A stretch of 64,000 nucleotides of DNA from Aromatoleum buckelii (GTDB lineage Bacteria; Pseudomonadota; Gammaproteobacteria; Burkholderiales; Rhodocyclaceae). Position numbers and translations under genes: made by a program. Positions within the stretch are counted from its first letter, which is position 1; every line of letters begins with the position of its first letter. Below the pieces are notes generated by a model. That model was not told the origin of the DNA. It ran no database searches and was given only the letters and a program-made list of their open reading frames with translations. The stretch covers positions 248,001 through 312,000 of the forward strand of contig NZ_WTVH02000008.1 in NCBI RefSeq assembly GCF_012910785.2, in the 5' to 3' direction. Shown here piece by piece: positions 11,973-21,315 of this stretch.

Positions 11973-12971
11973 ATGTACAACGCCTTTGTCGCGGCGGCGT
12001 TCGGCCTCGCGATGATGTTTCTTGCCGGCTGCAGTGAAGCGCCATCGCCGCTGCCGCTGAGCGTCGGCGTCAATCCGTGGATCGGCAACGATCCGTTCGT
12101 GTTCGCGTACGAGCGCCGCTATATCGACCGCAGCCGCATCAAAGTCATCGAACTCGCGTCGAGTTCGCAGGCGTTGCGCACGCTCGACAACGGCCTGCTC
12201 GACGCCGCGACACTGACGCTCGACGAGACACTGCGGCTCGCGGACGAAGGGGCGGCGATCCGCATCGTCGCGGTGCTCGGCATCTCGCACGGTGGCGACG
12301 CGGTCGTCGCGCGCGCACCGATCACCAAACCGGCGCAGCTCAAGGGCAAGCGCATCGGCATCGAGGACAGTGCAGCGGGGAGGCTGGTGCTCGCGCGGAT
12401 GATCGAGGGAAGCCCGCTTCGATCGGATGACGTGCTGCTGCTGCGGCTCGAAGCTTCGCAGCAGGAAGACGCGCTGCGCGACGGTTGGGTCGATGCGGTG
12501 ATCACCTACGAACCGATGAAATCGCGCCTGCAGGGCGACGGCTACCAAGTGATATTCGACAGCAGCACGATGTCCGGAGAGCTCATCGATGTGCTCGTCG
12601 TGCGTGCCGACGTGCTGGAGCGTCGTCTCGACGACGTCGTGAACCTGATCGCAGGCTGGCAACGAGGCGTCACGGCACTGCACACGACGCCCGACGCCTT
12701 CGCCGACCTCCTTGCACCGAGCACGAGCCTCACCCCGGCGCAATACCGGGCGGCGCTCGACGGGCTGACGTTCGTGCCGCTGCGGCAGAGCGTGGAACTT
12801 CTTGACGGCCAGCCGGCCCCGTTCGTCGCCCGTCACACCGGACTCGCAGAACTGCTGGTCGATCTCGAAATGATCGACGGGCTGCCGGACTGGCAAACGC
12901 TGATCGACAGCACTGCGGCGCGCGCGGCTGCGAAAAAAACGGAAAGCGGTTCATGGTCTGGCCCGCGCTGA
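11973..12971 (+). CDS. Solute-binding lipoprotein, NMT1/SsuA-like, of a signalling operon
   Basis: 332 residues. A lipoprotein signal peptide ends at the lipobox LAGC (Cys18), so the mature protein should be anchored in the cell envelope. The rest resembles NMT1/THI5/SsuA-type periplasmic binding proteins, with KGKRIGIEDSAAGRLVLARM and GWVDAVITYEP being typical. No ABC permease or ATPase gene is nearby; instead the 3' end overlaps a histidine kinase by 19 bases. It may therefore act as a ligand-sensing partner of that kinase rather than in transport. The ligand cannot be read from sequence. Confidence 0.8.
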   Translation: MYNAFVAAAFGLAMMFLAGCSEAPSPLPLSVGVNPWIGNDPFVFAYERRYIDRSRIKVIELASSSQALRTLDNGLLDAATLTLDETLRLADEGAAIRIVAVLGISHGGDAVVARAPITKPAQLKGKRIGIEDSAAGRLVLARMIEGSPLRSDDVLLLRLEASQQEDALRDGWVDAVITYEPMKSRLQGDGYQVIFDSSTMSGELIDVLVVRADVLERRLDDVVNLIAGWQRGVTALHTTPDAFADLLAPSTSLTPAQYRAALDGLTFVPLRQSVELLDGQPAPFVARHTGLAELLVDLEMIDGLPDWQTLIDSTAARAAAKKTESGSWSGPR

Positions 12972-14830
12972 CGGTCCTGCCCGGCCGCATCCTCGCACCG
13001 CTGCTACTGGCGGGGTTTGCGCTGCTCGGCGCGGCGCTGAATTACATGATCCAGGTGCAGGAGTTCCGCCAAGAGGTCGCCACCGACCAGCGGCGGCGGC
13101 TCATCGAGGTCCTGAACTTCGAACAGAACCGGATCGAGTTCCAAACCGGACTGGCAAGCCGCTTTCGGATCAGCCGTATCGTCGCCAGCATGGGGCTTCG
13201 CTCCGGGCTCACGCACGCGTTGCTGGTGGATGCCAACGGCCAGGTCGTCGGCGCCATGTTGCGCGCGCGGCTCTACCGTCCTCTCACCGATGCGATCGCC
13301 TCCGACGCCCCGGCTATTCGCGCCGGCCTGCTGGCGATCGCGTCTAACCAGGGGAAAGGGATCGAGATCGTCCAGCCGCGCGGCGATTTCGCGCTGGTGG
13401 GCCGGGTGGCGATCCATCCCGACATGACGCTGATCGTGCGCAACGATCTCGGCATTCCGCTCGCGCTCCGCACCGCCGCTGGGCACCAGGAGCTCTGGCG
13501 GGAAACCACACTGATCCTGCTCTTCACTGCGGCTCTCGCGATATTGCTGCACGTGCTGTGGTTCAGCCGCACCGCCCGGCTGACCGAAGCAGTGGCTGCG
13601 ATCGGGGAAGGGCGATTCGATACCCGCAGCGGCCTGACCGGGCGCGATGAGCTGGGGAAGATCGGCCGCGCGCTCGACCGCATGGCCGACGATCTGCGCA
13701 CACGCCAGGCGAACCTCGAGCAACTGTCCGCGCTGATCGACCATTCGCCGGTCGTCGCGATCGAGTGGCGCAACGTAGCCGGCCTGCCCGTCACGTATGT
13801 CAGCGACAGCGTCAGGCAATGGGGTTACACGCCGGAGGAACTGTTGTCCGGCGCAGTCCGCTATCGCGACCTTATCCACCCCGAAGACCGTCCGCGCCTG
13901 CGGGCCGCCTTGGCGAGCCATCTGGCCGGAGGGCCGGACGATTATCGCGGCGAGCATCGCGTGCGCCACGTGAGCGGCCAGTGGATCTGGCTCGACGGCC
14001 GCACTTGGCTGAGCCGCAATGCGAGCGGCAGGGTCACGCACATCCGCAGCGTGCTGCTCGACGTCACGTCGCTGAAGAAAACCGAGGAGGCGCTGTTGCG
14101 CCTCAATGCGACGCTCGAAGCGCGCGTCGACGAGCGCACCGCGCAGCTGGAAGCAGCCAACCGCGAGCTCGAATCGTTTTCGTACGCCATCTCGCACGAT
14201 CTCAAGGCCCCGCTGCGCGGCATCGACGGCTACAGCCAGATCCTGCTCGAAGACTACCGCGACCGACTCGACGACGAAGGGCGACAGTTCCTTGCCAACA
14301 TCCGCCGCGGTGTCGCGCAGATGCACGAACTGATCGAGGATCTGCTCGCCTATGCGCACATCGAGCGCTCGGCGCCGCAACCCGAGCCGGTGTCGCTGCA
14401 GCAGCTCGTCGACGAGGTTCTCGACAGTTACGCCCACGAAATCTCCGAGGTCGGCGCAAAAATCGACGTCGACGTGCGCACGCCGGAACTCTCGGTCGAC
14501 CGCAACGGCCTCGCGCTGGCCCTGCGCAATCTGGTCGGCAATGCATTGAAGTTCAGCCGCGACGCGGCTCCCCCCCGCATCGCGATCAGCAGCCGCGAGG
14601 AAGCGGGCGCGGTGCGGCTGCAGGTTCGCGACAACGGCATCGGTTTCGACATGAAATATCACGACCGCATATTCGGTATCTTCCAGCGGCTGCACCGCGC
14701 CGACGACTACCCCGGCACCGGCGTCGGCTTGGCGCTGGTGCGCAAGGCGATAGAACGCATGGGCGGGACCGTGCGGGCCGAAAGCGAGCCCGGCAAAGGC
14801 GCCACCTTCCTCGTGGAGTTTCCCTTATGA
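12953..14830 (+). CDS. Membrane-bound PAS-domain sensor histidine kinase
   Basis: 625 residues. Order of parts: N-terminal membrane helix (about 7-32), periplasmic sensor segment (about 33-175), second helix (about 183-203), HAMP (about 205-258), PAS/PAC (about 262-380), a short coiled coil, HisKA with the phosphoacceptor in SHDLKAPLRG (His415) and a HATPase domain with NLVGNALKFS, DNGIGFD and GTGVGLALV. The kinase core resembles the phytochrome-type branch. It overlaps both neighbours, the lipoprotein upstream and the response regulator downstream (ATGA), so the set is translationally coupled. Confidence 0.92.
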   Translation: MVWPALTVLPGRILAPLLLAGFALLGAALNYMIQVQEFRQEVATDQRRRLIEVLNFEQNRIEFQTGLASRFRISRIVASMGLRSGLTHALLVDANGQVVGAMLRARLYRPLTDAIASDAPAIRAGLLAIASNQGKGIEIVQPRGDFALVGRVAIHPDMTLIVRNDLGIPLALRTAAGHQELWRETTLILLFTAALAILLHVLWFSRTARLTEAVAAIGEGRFDTRSGLTGRDELGKIGRALDRMADDLRTRQANLEQLSALIDHSPVVAIEWRNVAGLPVTYVSDSVRQWGYTPEELLSGAVRYRDLIHPEDRPRLRAALASHLAGGPDDYRGEHRVRHVSGQWIWLDGRTWLSRNASGRVTHIRSVLLDVTSLKKTEEALLRLNATLEARVDERTAQLEAANRELESFSYAISHDLKAPLRGIDGYSQILLEDYRDRLDDEGRQFLANIRRGVAQMHELIEDLLAYAHIERSAPQPEPVSLQQLVDEVLDSYAHEISEVGAKIDVDVRTPELSVDRNGLALALRNLVGNALKFSRDAAPPRIAISSREEAGAVRLQVRDNGIGFDMKYHDRIFGIFQRLHRADDYPGTGVGLALVRKAIERMGGTVRAESEPGKGATFLVEFPL

Positions 14831-15267
14831 CCACTGAAGCCGTTTCCGGCCCGATCCTCCTCGTCGAGGACAACACCGTCGACCTCGATCTGGCGCTGCG
14901 CGCTTTCGCACGCCGCGACCGGACCAGCAGCCCGATCGCGATCGAGGTCGCACGCGATGGCGAAGAGGCGCTCGCTTTCCTGCCGCGCTGGGAAAGCGGT
15001 CATCCGACGCCCGCGGTGATCCTGCTCGACAACAAGCTGCCGCGCGTCAGCGGCCTCGACGTGCTGCGAAAGCTCAAGACGCACGAGCGCTTCCGGCGCA
15101 TTCCGGTGGTGATGCTGTCTTCATCGACCGAAGACGAGGACGTCAGGACGGCCTACGATGTCGGCGTGAATTCCTACATCGTCAAACCGATCGACTTCGG
15201 CAAATTCATCGAAGTGGCCGAACAGATCGAAGTGTACTGGTGCGCCTTGAACCACAGCCAGAGATGA
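14827..15267 (+). CDS. Single-domain response regulator
   Basis: 146 residues, only a receiver domain and no output domain. The acidic pocket is in LLVEDNTVDLD, the phosphoacceptor is Asp68 in VILLDNKLPRVSG, and the conserved lysine is Lys120 in SYIVKPID. It belongs to the Rcp1-like group that commonly follows phytochrome-type kinases. Start and stop overlap those of the kinase and of the next gene (ATGA at both ends). It probably passes phosphate from the kinase, possibly in a relay to the next protein. Confidence 0.92.
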   Translation: MTTEAVSGPILLVEDNTVDLDLALRAFARRDRTSSPIAIEVARDGEEALAFLPRWESGHPTPAVILLDNKLPRVSGLDVLRKLKTHERFRRIPVVMLSSSTEDEDVRTAYDVGVNSYIVKPIDFGKFIEVAEQIEVYWCALNHSQR

Positions 15268-18200
15268 AGACGATGCGTGTCCTCTACATCGAGGACTCCG
15301 AAGCGGATGCCGATCTGGCGCGGCGCAGGCTCGCGCAGCGGGCTCCCGAGATCGCGCTGGAAGTGGTCACGACGCTGCAGCGCGGGCTGTCCCGCCTCGC
15401 CGCGCAGCCGCCGCCGTTCGACGTCGTGCTGTCGGATCTCCATCTGCCCGACGGCACCGGCCTCGACCTGCTTGCGCACGTGCGCATGAATCATCTGCCG
15501 GTCGCGGTGGTCGTCCTGACCGGCGCCGGCAACCACGAGGCCGCGATGGCGGCACTGAAAGCCGGCGCGGATGCGTACCAGGTCAAGCGCGACGACTACC
15601 TCGACCAACTGCCCGCCACGCTGCGCGGCGCCTTGGCGCGATTTCGCGACCCGGCCGGGCGGCGCACCCGCCCGCTGCGGGTGCTGTATGGCGAAGCGGA
15701 CGAACTCGAAGCGTTGCGCACCCAACGCCACCTCGCGCACTACGCGCCGCACATCCAACTGACCATCGCGGCAAGCGCCGCCGAAGTGCTGGCCCGCCTG
15801 CCGGCCACTCCCGACGCGGCGCCGGACTTCGACGTGCTGCTGTTCGATCATGCCAGTGGCAGTTTCGACGGCGCGGAGCTCGCGCGCGTCGTGCGGCACG
15901 AGCGCCGCCTCGCGCTGCCGCTCGTGCTGGTTTCTGCCCACGGCGGCGAAGACCTCGTCGCGCGGACGATGGAATTGGGCGTCGATGATTTCATCGCGAA
16001 ATACCCCGGCTACCTGCACGCGCTGCCGGCAACGCTGGAAAAAGTGCGCGAGCGCGCCGAACTGATCCACGAACGGGCCGAGCTGCGGGCGACGACGGCT
16101 CATCTCGCGCACCTGCTGTCGGCGAGCCCGACCGTTCTCTACACGCTTCAGATCCGCGACGACGGCAAGCCGCAGGCGAGCTGGGTCAGCGACAACATCG
16201 TGTCGATCCTTGGCGTCAGCTCCGCCGATGCGCTTTCACCGGGCTGGTGGCTCGCGCACGTGCATCCGGACGACCGCGCCGCGTGGATCGCGACACAAAC
16301 GGAGCTGCTGCGCGAAGGGCACCGCAGCCACGAATACCGCCTGCTCGGCGGCAAGGAGCAGGTGACGTGGATCCGCGACGACGCACGCGTGCTGCGTGAC
16401 GACAGCGGTGCGGCAGTCGAAGTGGTCGGCACCTGGACCGAGATCACGGCGCAGAAGCAGACCGAGCTGCTGCAGGCCGCGCGCAGCGCCGTGCTGAACC
16501 GGCTCATCGGCGACGATCCGCTGCCGGTGATCCTCGACGATGTCGCACGGCGGCTCGAAAGCCTCGCACCGGAAATGCGCGTCTCGATCCTGCTCCTCGA
16601 CGAATCGGGCACCCGCCTCGTCCATGCTGCCGCGCCGAACCTCCCCGCCTTTTACGTCGACGCCATCGAAAACCTCGAAGTGGCGGAAGGCCAGGGGTCC
16701 TGCGGCACCGCAATGGCGCGCGGCGAACCGGTGTTCACCGAAGACGTGTTCGCCGACGCGGACTGGGACGCTTATCGCGACCTCGCACGCAGGGCGAATT
16801 TTCGTGCCTGCTGGTCATTCCCGTTCCGCGACGACAACGGCAAGCTGCTCGGCACTTTCGCTGTCTATTTTTACCGCCCGCGCCCGATCGACCCGGCGAT
16901 GATCGAACTGATCGGGGAATTCTCGGGCCTGACGTCGCTCGCGGTGCAGAAATTCCGCGCCGCAGCGGCATTGCGGCAGACGGCAGCGGTCATCGAGAGC
17001 ACGCGTGACGGCGTCATGGTCACCGACCTGTCGCAGCGCATCGTCAGCGTCAATCGGGCGTGGTGCGAAATCACCGGCTTCTCCGAAGAGGAGGCGCTCG
17101 GGAAAACTCCGGGCATGCTCAAATCCGGCCTGCAGGACGACGCGTTCTACCGCCAGCTGTGGGAATCCGTGGCGCACACCGGCCACTGGCAGGGCGAGAT
17201 CTGGAACCGCCGCAAGAACGGCGAGCTTTATCCGCAGTGGCTGAGCGTCAGCACCGTCTACGACGAGGATCACAATCCGGTGCGCTACGTCGGCGTGATG
17301 ACCGACATCAGCCAGTTGAAGCAGTCCCAGGCCCAGCTCGAGCGCCTCGCGCATTACGACCCGCTGACCGACTTGCCGAACCGCCTGCTGGTGCAGTCAC
17401 GCCTCGAACACGCGATCGAGCAGGCGGCCCGCCAGCAGCTCGGCCTCGGCGTGCTGTTCGTCGACCTCGACCGCTTCAAGAACATCAACGACAGCCTCGG
17501 CCACGCCAGCGGAGACGAGCTGCTGGTCGCGATCTCGTGGCGCCTGCGCACGCGCCTGCGCCCGGAGGACACGCTGGCGCGCTGGGGCGGTGACGAGTTC
17601 CTCGTCATCATCGACAACCTCAGGAAACCCGACGAATCGGCCAGCGTCGCGCAGAACCTGATCGACCTGCTGCGCGAACCGTTCTCGCTGCCCGACGGCG
17701 AAGTCGTGTATGTCGGCGCGAGCGTCGGCATCAGCCTCTATCCGCAGGACGGCACGAGCGCCGCTGAGCTGATCCAGCACGCCGACGCCGCGCTGAACCA
17801 GGCCAAGGCGCAGGGACGCAACACTTTCCGCTTTTTCACCGAAGCGCTGAGCGAGGCGGCGCAACGGCACGTGGACCTCGAGCGCCGCCTGCGCGTCGCG
17901 CTCGAACAGCAGGCGTTCGTCGTCCATTACCAGCCGCAAATCGACATCACCACTGGCCGCGTGACGGGGTGCGAAGCCCTGGTGCGCTGGCAGGCCACGG
18001 ACGAAGGCCCGGTGTCGCCGAACCGCTTCATTCCTTTCGCCGAGGAAAGCGGCCTGATCGTGCCGCTGGGCGAGTGGGTGCTCGAGACCGCGTGCCGACA
18101 GGCGCGCGAGTGGCGCGACGCCGGTCTCGGGCCGCTCAGGGTGGGGGTGAACCTGTCGGCGCGCCAACTGTGGCAGGCGGAGCTGCCGGACCGCATCGCG

Positions 18201-18638
18201 GCGATCCTCCAGCGCACCGGGCTGCCGCCCGAATGTCTCGAGCTCGAGCTCACCGAGAGCATGATCATGGGCCACGAAGCCCAGGCCGAGCAGCGCCTCG
18301 GCCTACTCAAGTCGATGGGGATAGCGCTGGCGATCGACGATTTCGGCACCGGCTACTCGTCGCTCGCGTACCTGAAGAACTTCCCGATCGAAATGCTGAA
18401 AATCGATCAGGGCTTCGTCCGCCACATTCCCGACGATCGCAAAGACATGGAGATCACGGCCGGCATCATCGCGCTCGCGCGCAAGCTCAAGATCAAAGTG
18501 CTCGCCGAAGGGGTCGAAACCGACGCGCAGCTCGCGTTCCTCACCGAGCAGGGCTGCGACGCGTACCAGGGCTACCTGTTCAGCCGCCCGCTGCCGGCCG
18601 AGGATTTCGCGCAGCTGCTCGTCCAGCAGGCCCGCTAG
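15264..18638 (+). CDS. REC-REC-PAS-GAF-PAS-GGDEF-EAL cyclic-di-GMP regulator
   Basis: 1124 residues. A first receiver domain (about 1-125) has its phosphoacceptor at Asp58 (VVLSDLHLPDG). A second receiver-like domain (about 133-255) has lost the acidic pair and reads VLLFDHASGSFDG. Then come a PAS domain (about 275-400), a GAF domain (about 410-565), another PAS (about 570-690), an intact GGDEF (775-779) and an intact EAL (904-906, CEALVRW) with ESMIMGHEAQ and DDFGTGYSSLAYLK. Both diguanylate cyclase and phosphodiesterase activities look possible. It is the output end of the four-gene operon. A GTG at 15240 is an alternative start. Confidence 0.92.
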   Translation: MKTMRVLYIEDSEADADLARRRLAQRAPEIALEVVTTLQRGLSRLAAQPPPFDVVLSDLHLPDGTGLDLLAHVRMNHLPVAVVVLTGAGNHEAAMAALKAGADAYQVKRDDYLDQLPATLRGALARFRDPAGRRTRPLRVLYGEADELEALRTQRHLAHYAPHIQLTIAASAAEVLARLPATPDAAPDFDVLLFDHASGSFDGAELARVVRHERRLALPLVLVSAHGGEDLVARTMELGVDDFIAKYPGYLHALPATLEKVRERAELIHERAELRATTAHLAHLLSASPTVLYTLQIRDDGKPQASWVSDNIVSILGVSSADALSPGWWLAHVHPDDRAAWIATQTELLREGHRSHEYRLLGGKEQVTWIRDDARVLRDDSGAAVEVVGTWTEITAQKQTELLQAARSAVLNRLIGDDPLPVILDDVARRLESLAPEMRVSILLLDESGTRLVHAAAPNLPAFYVDAIENLEVAEGQGSCGTAMARGEPVFTEDVFADADWDAYRDLARRANFRACWSFPFRDDNGKLLGTFAVYFYRPRPIDPAMIELIGEFSGLTSLAVQKFRAAAALRQTAAVIESTRDGVMVTDLSQRIVSVNRAWCEITGFSEEEALGKTPGMLKSGLQDDAFYRQLWESVAHTGHWQGEIWNRRKNGELYPQWLSVSTVYDEDHNPVRYVGVMTDISQLKQSQAQLERLAHYDPLTDLPNRLLVQSRLEHAIEQAARQQLGLGVLFVDLDRFKNINDSLGHASGDELLVAISWRLRTRLRPEDTLARWGGDEFLVIIDNLRKPDESASVAQNLIDLLREPFSLPDGEVVYVGASVGISLYPQDGTSAAELIQHADAALNQAKAQGRNTFRFFTEALSEAAQRHVDLERRLRVALEQQAFVVHYQPQIDITTGRVTGCEALVRWQATDEGPVSPNRFIPFAEESGLIVPLGEWVLETACRQAREWRDAGLGPLRVGVNLSARQLWQAELPDRIAAILQRTGLPPECLELELTESMIMGHEAQAEQRLGLLKSMGIALAIDDFGTGYSSLAYLKNFPIEMLKIDQGFVRHIPDDRKDMEITAGIIALARKLKIKVLAEGVETDAQLAFLTEQGCDAYQGYLFSRPLPAEDFAQLLVQQAR

Positions 18639-18650
18639 CTGCGCCGCCGC

Positions 18651-19589
18651 TCACGCCGCCGGGCGCAGCTCGACGACGCCGGTCGCAGGAGCGTTCAGCT
18701 CGCCGCCCAAGGCGTCGATGAGCGCCGGCAGCAATCGGCCCAATTCTCCTGTCATCAGCGCGAAACCGCCGTCGAACAGCGCGCGCGCGTCGTCCGCGCC
18801 TTGCTCGTCGAGTTTTTCCCGGACGACATCGAGAAAATCGATGCGCTTGATCTCGAGCTTCTCGCTCAGCACGAAGCTGACGCGATCGTCGAACGTCAGC
18901 GCGAGGCGCGTCGGCAGCTTGCCGGCCGCGAGGTGGGCGCGCACCTCGTCGCCTTCGAGCGGGTGACGCACGTAGCGCACCGCCGCCTTGTCCTCGCTGA
19001 CCGAGCGCAGCTCGCAATCCTGGTCGATTGTGAACCCGGCCGGCGCTTCGCCGCCGGCGAGCCAGTCGGCCATCGCGCCGCTCGGCGAACGCTCGGTGCG
19101 CAGCAAACCGAGCGGAAGGGCATCGAGAGACTGGCGCAATGCCTCCAGAACGTCCTCCGCGCGGGCTTGGCTCGGCGCATCGATGCCGAGCCACCCCCCG
19201 ATAGGGTCGATCCACGCGAAGACCTTGCGGCGTCGCGTGAAGGCCCGCGGCAGCAGTTCCTGCATCACCTGTTCGCGCAGGTCCTTCATCTGCTTGCGGC
19301 CGAGCTTGTAGCCCTGGCGCGCGGCGATGTCCTCGGCGCGCTCTTCGGCTTCCTGCTTGACCACCGACGATGGCAGCAGCTTCTGCTCGAGGCCGAGCGC
19401 GATCAGCCACTGCCCGCCGACGCGGTGCAGCAGGAACTCGTCCCCGGTCGGCGACACCCAGCCGCGGGTTTCCTGGTCCTGGCTACCGCACGGCACGAAG
19501 CGCTTGCGCCCGAGCTGGTCCTCGAGCGTCTCGGCGCTGATGTCCCAGCCGGCGGGAAGACGATAAACCTGCAGGTTCTTGAACCACAT
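18651..19589 (-). CDS. rdgC: Recombination-associated protein RdgC
   Basis: 312 residues, starting MWFKNLQVYRLPAGWDIS, characteristic of RdgC. This family forms a ring dimer on DNA and limits RecA function. The family segments KRFVPCGSQ and RRKVFAWIDP are present and length is normal. It is convergent with the c-di-GMP gene, with only 12 bases between the stops. The ATG at 19589 was chosen over an upstream in-frame ATG because homology begins there. Confidence 0.95.
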   Translation of the reverse strand: MWFKNLQVYRLPAGWDISAETLEDQLGRKRFVPCGSQDQETRGWVSPTGDEFLLHRVGGQWLIALGLEQKLLPSSVVKQEAEERAEDIAARQGYKLGRKQMKDLREQVMQELLPRAFTRRRKVFAWIDPIGGWLGIDAPSQARAEDVLEALRQSLDALPLGLLRTERSPSGAMADWLAGGEAPAGFTIDQDCELRSVSEDKAAVRYVRHPLEGDEVRAHLAAGKLPTRLALTFDDRVSFVLSEKLEIKRIDFLDVVREKLDEQGADDARALFDGGFALMTGELGRLLPALIDALGGELNAPATGVVELRPAA

Positions 19590-19665
19590 GAATATTTTTT
19601 CCGGATTTTCGATGATCGGGCGGCCACGCCGGCGCACGCGCGGCGCTGCGACGCATGACGAAAGA

Positions 19666-20136
19666 TTACTGGATGCGCCCCGACTCGGCGATCATGCGGA
19701 TCACGCGCACCGTGTCGAGATCCGACTGATGGTAGGCGGCCTTGACGTATTCGGCATAGGCCCGGTCGGGACTTCCCGACTCTTCGGGCAAGGTCGTCAG
19801 GTAACGGAAACGCAGCACGAGGACGCCTTCGGCCGGTTCCTCGATCGTGATCGTCAGGCTGCCTCCGGGGTGGCTTGCAGTGCGCTCGGACTCGAAGCGG
19901 ACCGATTCCATCGGCATCAGCGTGACCCGGTCGCGAATCAGCGCGCTGCCGAACTGCAACTCCCTGACGAGCTCGTTCGCGCTGCGCTCGACGATCGTGC
20001 ACGCCTCGAGCCCGGGCAAGAACGGCCGCGCATCCTCGGCCCGGCACAGCAGCCCGAACCACACTTCTTCGCGATTGAGCTCGGTGAGCAGCGGGTCGGC
20101 GGGGTCATTCACCACCACCAGATGTTCAAAGTTCAC
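19666..20136 (-). CDS. SRPBCC-family protein of the AtaL/DUF1857 type
   Basis: 156 residues. The sequence (MNFEHLVVVNDP, LTREEVWFGLLCRAEDARPF-like, GSLTITIEEP) fits the START/Bet v1-like SRPBCC fold, AtaL-like (DUF1857) subgroup. Such proteins form a hydrophobic pocket; function is not established. It stands alone between rdgC and rsuA and is divergent from rsuA. Confidence 0.7.
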   Translation of the reverse strand: MNFEHLVVVNDPADPLLTELNREEVWFGLLCRAEDARPFLPGLEACTIVERSANELVRELQFGSALIRDRVTLMPMESVRFESERTASHPGGSLTITIEEPAEGVLVLRFRYLTTLPEESGSPDRAYAEYVKAAYHQSDLDTVRVIRMIAESGRIQ

Positions 20137-20193
20137 ACTCCACTCCCGTACCGCGGGGGCAACAGTCTAACGCGCTTCGGTTAGCATCCGCCG

Positions 20194-20913
20194 ATGCATA
20201 TCGAACGAATTCTCCACTCCCAGGGCTTCGGCAGCCGCAAGATTTGCCGCGCCCTGATCCGCGCCGGCCGCGTGACGATTTCCGGGCAGGTCCAGGACAA
20301 TCCTTTTGCCGACCTGCCGACCGAAGATCTGGTCTTCACGGTCGATCGCGAGACCTGGCGGTTTCGCGACGAGGCCTACGTGATGCTGCACAAGCCCTCC
20401 GGTTACGAGTGCTCGCGCCAGCCGCAGTTCCATGCGCCGGTGTTCGCGCTATTGCCGGAACCGCTGGTGAACCGTGGTGTCCAGCCTATCGGCAGGCTGG
20501 ACCAGGACACCACCGGCCTGCTGCTGCTGTCCGATGACGGACAGTTCATCCACGTCTGGAGCTCCGGCCGGAAACGCGTGCCGAAAATCTACGAAGTCGT
20601 CGTGCGCCACCCCGTCAGCGAAACCATGACCTCGGCGCTGCTCGCCGGCGTGCAGCTTCACGACGATCCCGCGCCGGTCGCAGCGGCGGCTTGCGAACGA
20701 ACGGGGGAACGGAGTCTAAAGCTGACGATCACCGAAGGCAAGTACCACCAGGTCAAGCGCATGGTCGCTGCCGCCGGCAATCGCGTCGAGTCGCTGCATC
20801 GCAGCGGCATCGGCGGCCTGAGGCTGCCCGACGACCTCGCCCCCGGCCAGTGGCGCTGGCTGGACGACGGCGATCTCGCCCGGTTGGCCGATTTCGATAC
20901 GACAACAGACTGA
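20194..20913 (+). CDS. rsuA: 16S rRNA pseudouridine synthase, RsuA family
   Basis: 239 residues. An N-terminal S4 RNA-binding domain (about 1-58, MHIERILHSQGFGSRKICRA) is followed by the catalytic domain with the active-site aspartate in GRLDQDTTGLLLLSDDG. The C-terminal motif EGKYHQVKRMVAAAGN is diagnostic of the RsuA/RluB/E/F group. It isomerises a uridine in rRNA, U516 of 16S rRNA for RsuA itself; the exact target is inferred. Confidence 0.88.
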   Translation: MHIERILHSQGFGSRKICRALIRAGRVTISGQVQDNPFADLPTEDLVFTVDRETWRFRDEAYVMLHKPSGYECSRQPQFHAPVFALLPEPLVNRGVQPIGRLDQDTTGLLLLSDDGQFIHVWSSGRKRVPKIYEVVVRHPVSETMTSALLAGVQLHDDPAPVAAAACERTGERSLKLTITEGKYHQVKRMVAAAGNRVESLHRSGIGGLRLPDDLAPGQWRWLDDGDLARLADFDTTTD

Positions 20914-21144
20914 AAAACCCGCACCCGGAAACGTTCGGCGACCTGCCCGCCAAATCCTTTTCCGGTTCGCTGAAGACGCTTTGTACAGCAGAGTCCGGGC
21001 GCCGTCCAGCGCCGCTCGAAGCGGTTTTGCGAAGGTTCGGAGAGGCTGCGGGTTTTCCTTCGCCGCGTTTCGCGGGTTCGTGTTTTTGTTCTTCTGTTTT
21101 TTAAAATTAATTAAAGATAAAGAAGTATACAGTGCCCGCTTTTC

Positions 21145-21153
21145 TGTGGATAA
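21145..21153 (-). promoter_or_regulatory. DnaA-box match TTATCCACA
   Basis: A perfect 9-base match to the strong DnaA consensus, on the minus strand, about 15 bases downstream of the AT-rich tract. Part of a cluster with 21270-21278 and 21369-21377. Confidence 0.5.
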
Positions 21154-21269
21154 GTCGATTTTCTCCAGCAGTCCCATGCGATTCGGCGCGGGACAAAGCC
21201 GTAGATAAACCTGCTGTTCACCTGTGTGCGGATTGTGGTCGAATTTCGGCCTTTCGCCGTTGAAGCCCT

Positions 21270-21278
21270 TTTTCCACA
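21270..21278 (+). promoter_or_regulatory. DnaA-box match TTTTCCACA
   Basis: Matches the relaxed DnaA consensus TTWTNCACA on the plus strand, 38 bases before the earP start. Confidence 0.4.
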
Positions 21279-21315
21279 ATGCATTCACGCTTGTTCCCTG
21301 TGCTTGTCCACCAAA

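Larger units (their letters stand above)
20914..21315. other. Intergenic region with AT-rich tract and DnaA-box matches
   Basis: About 400 bases between rsuA and earP, too long for a simple promoter. It contains a strongly AT-rich tract (about 21081-21130) in otherwise GC-rich DNA. Beyond it lie TTATCCACA on the minus strand (21145-21153) and TTTTCCACA on the plus strand (21270-21278); a third match, TTATCCACA on the minus strand, lies inside earP (21369-21377). The stretch 20914-21060 shows no feature I recognise. The earP promoter must also lie here, but no clean -35/-10 pair stands out. Confidence 0.5.
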
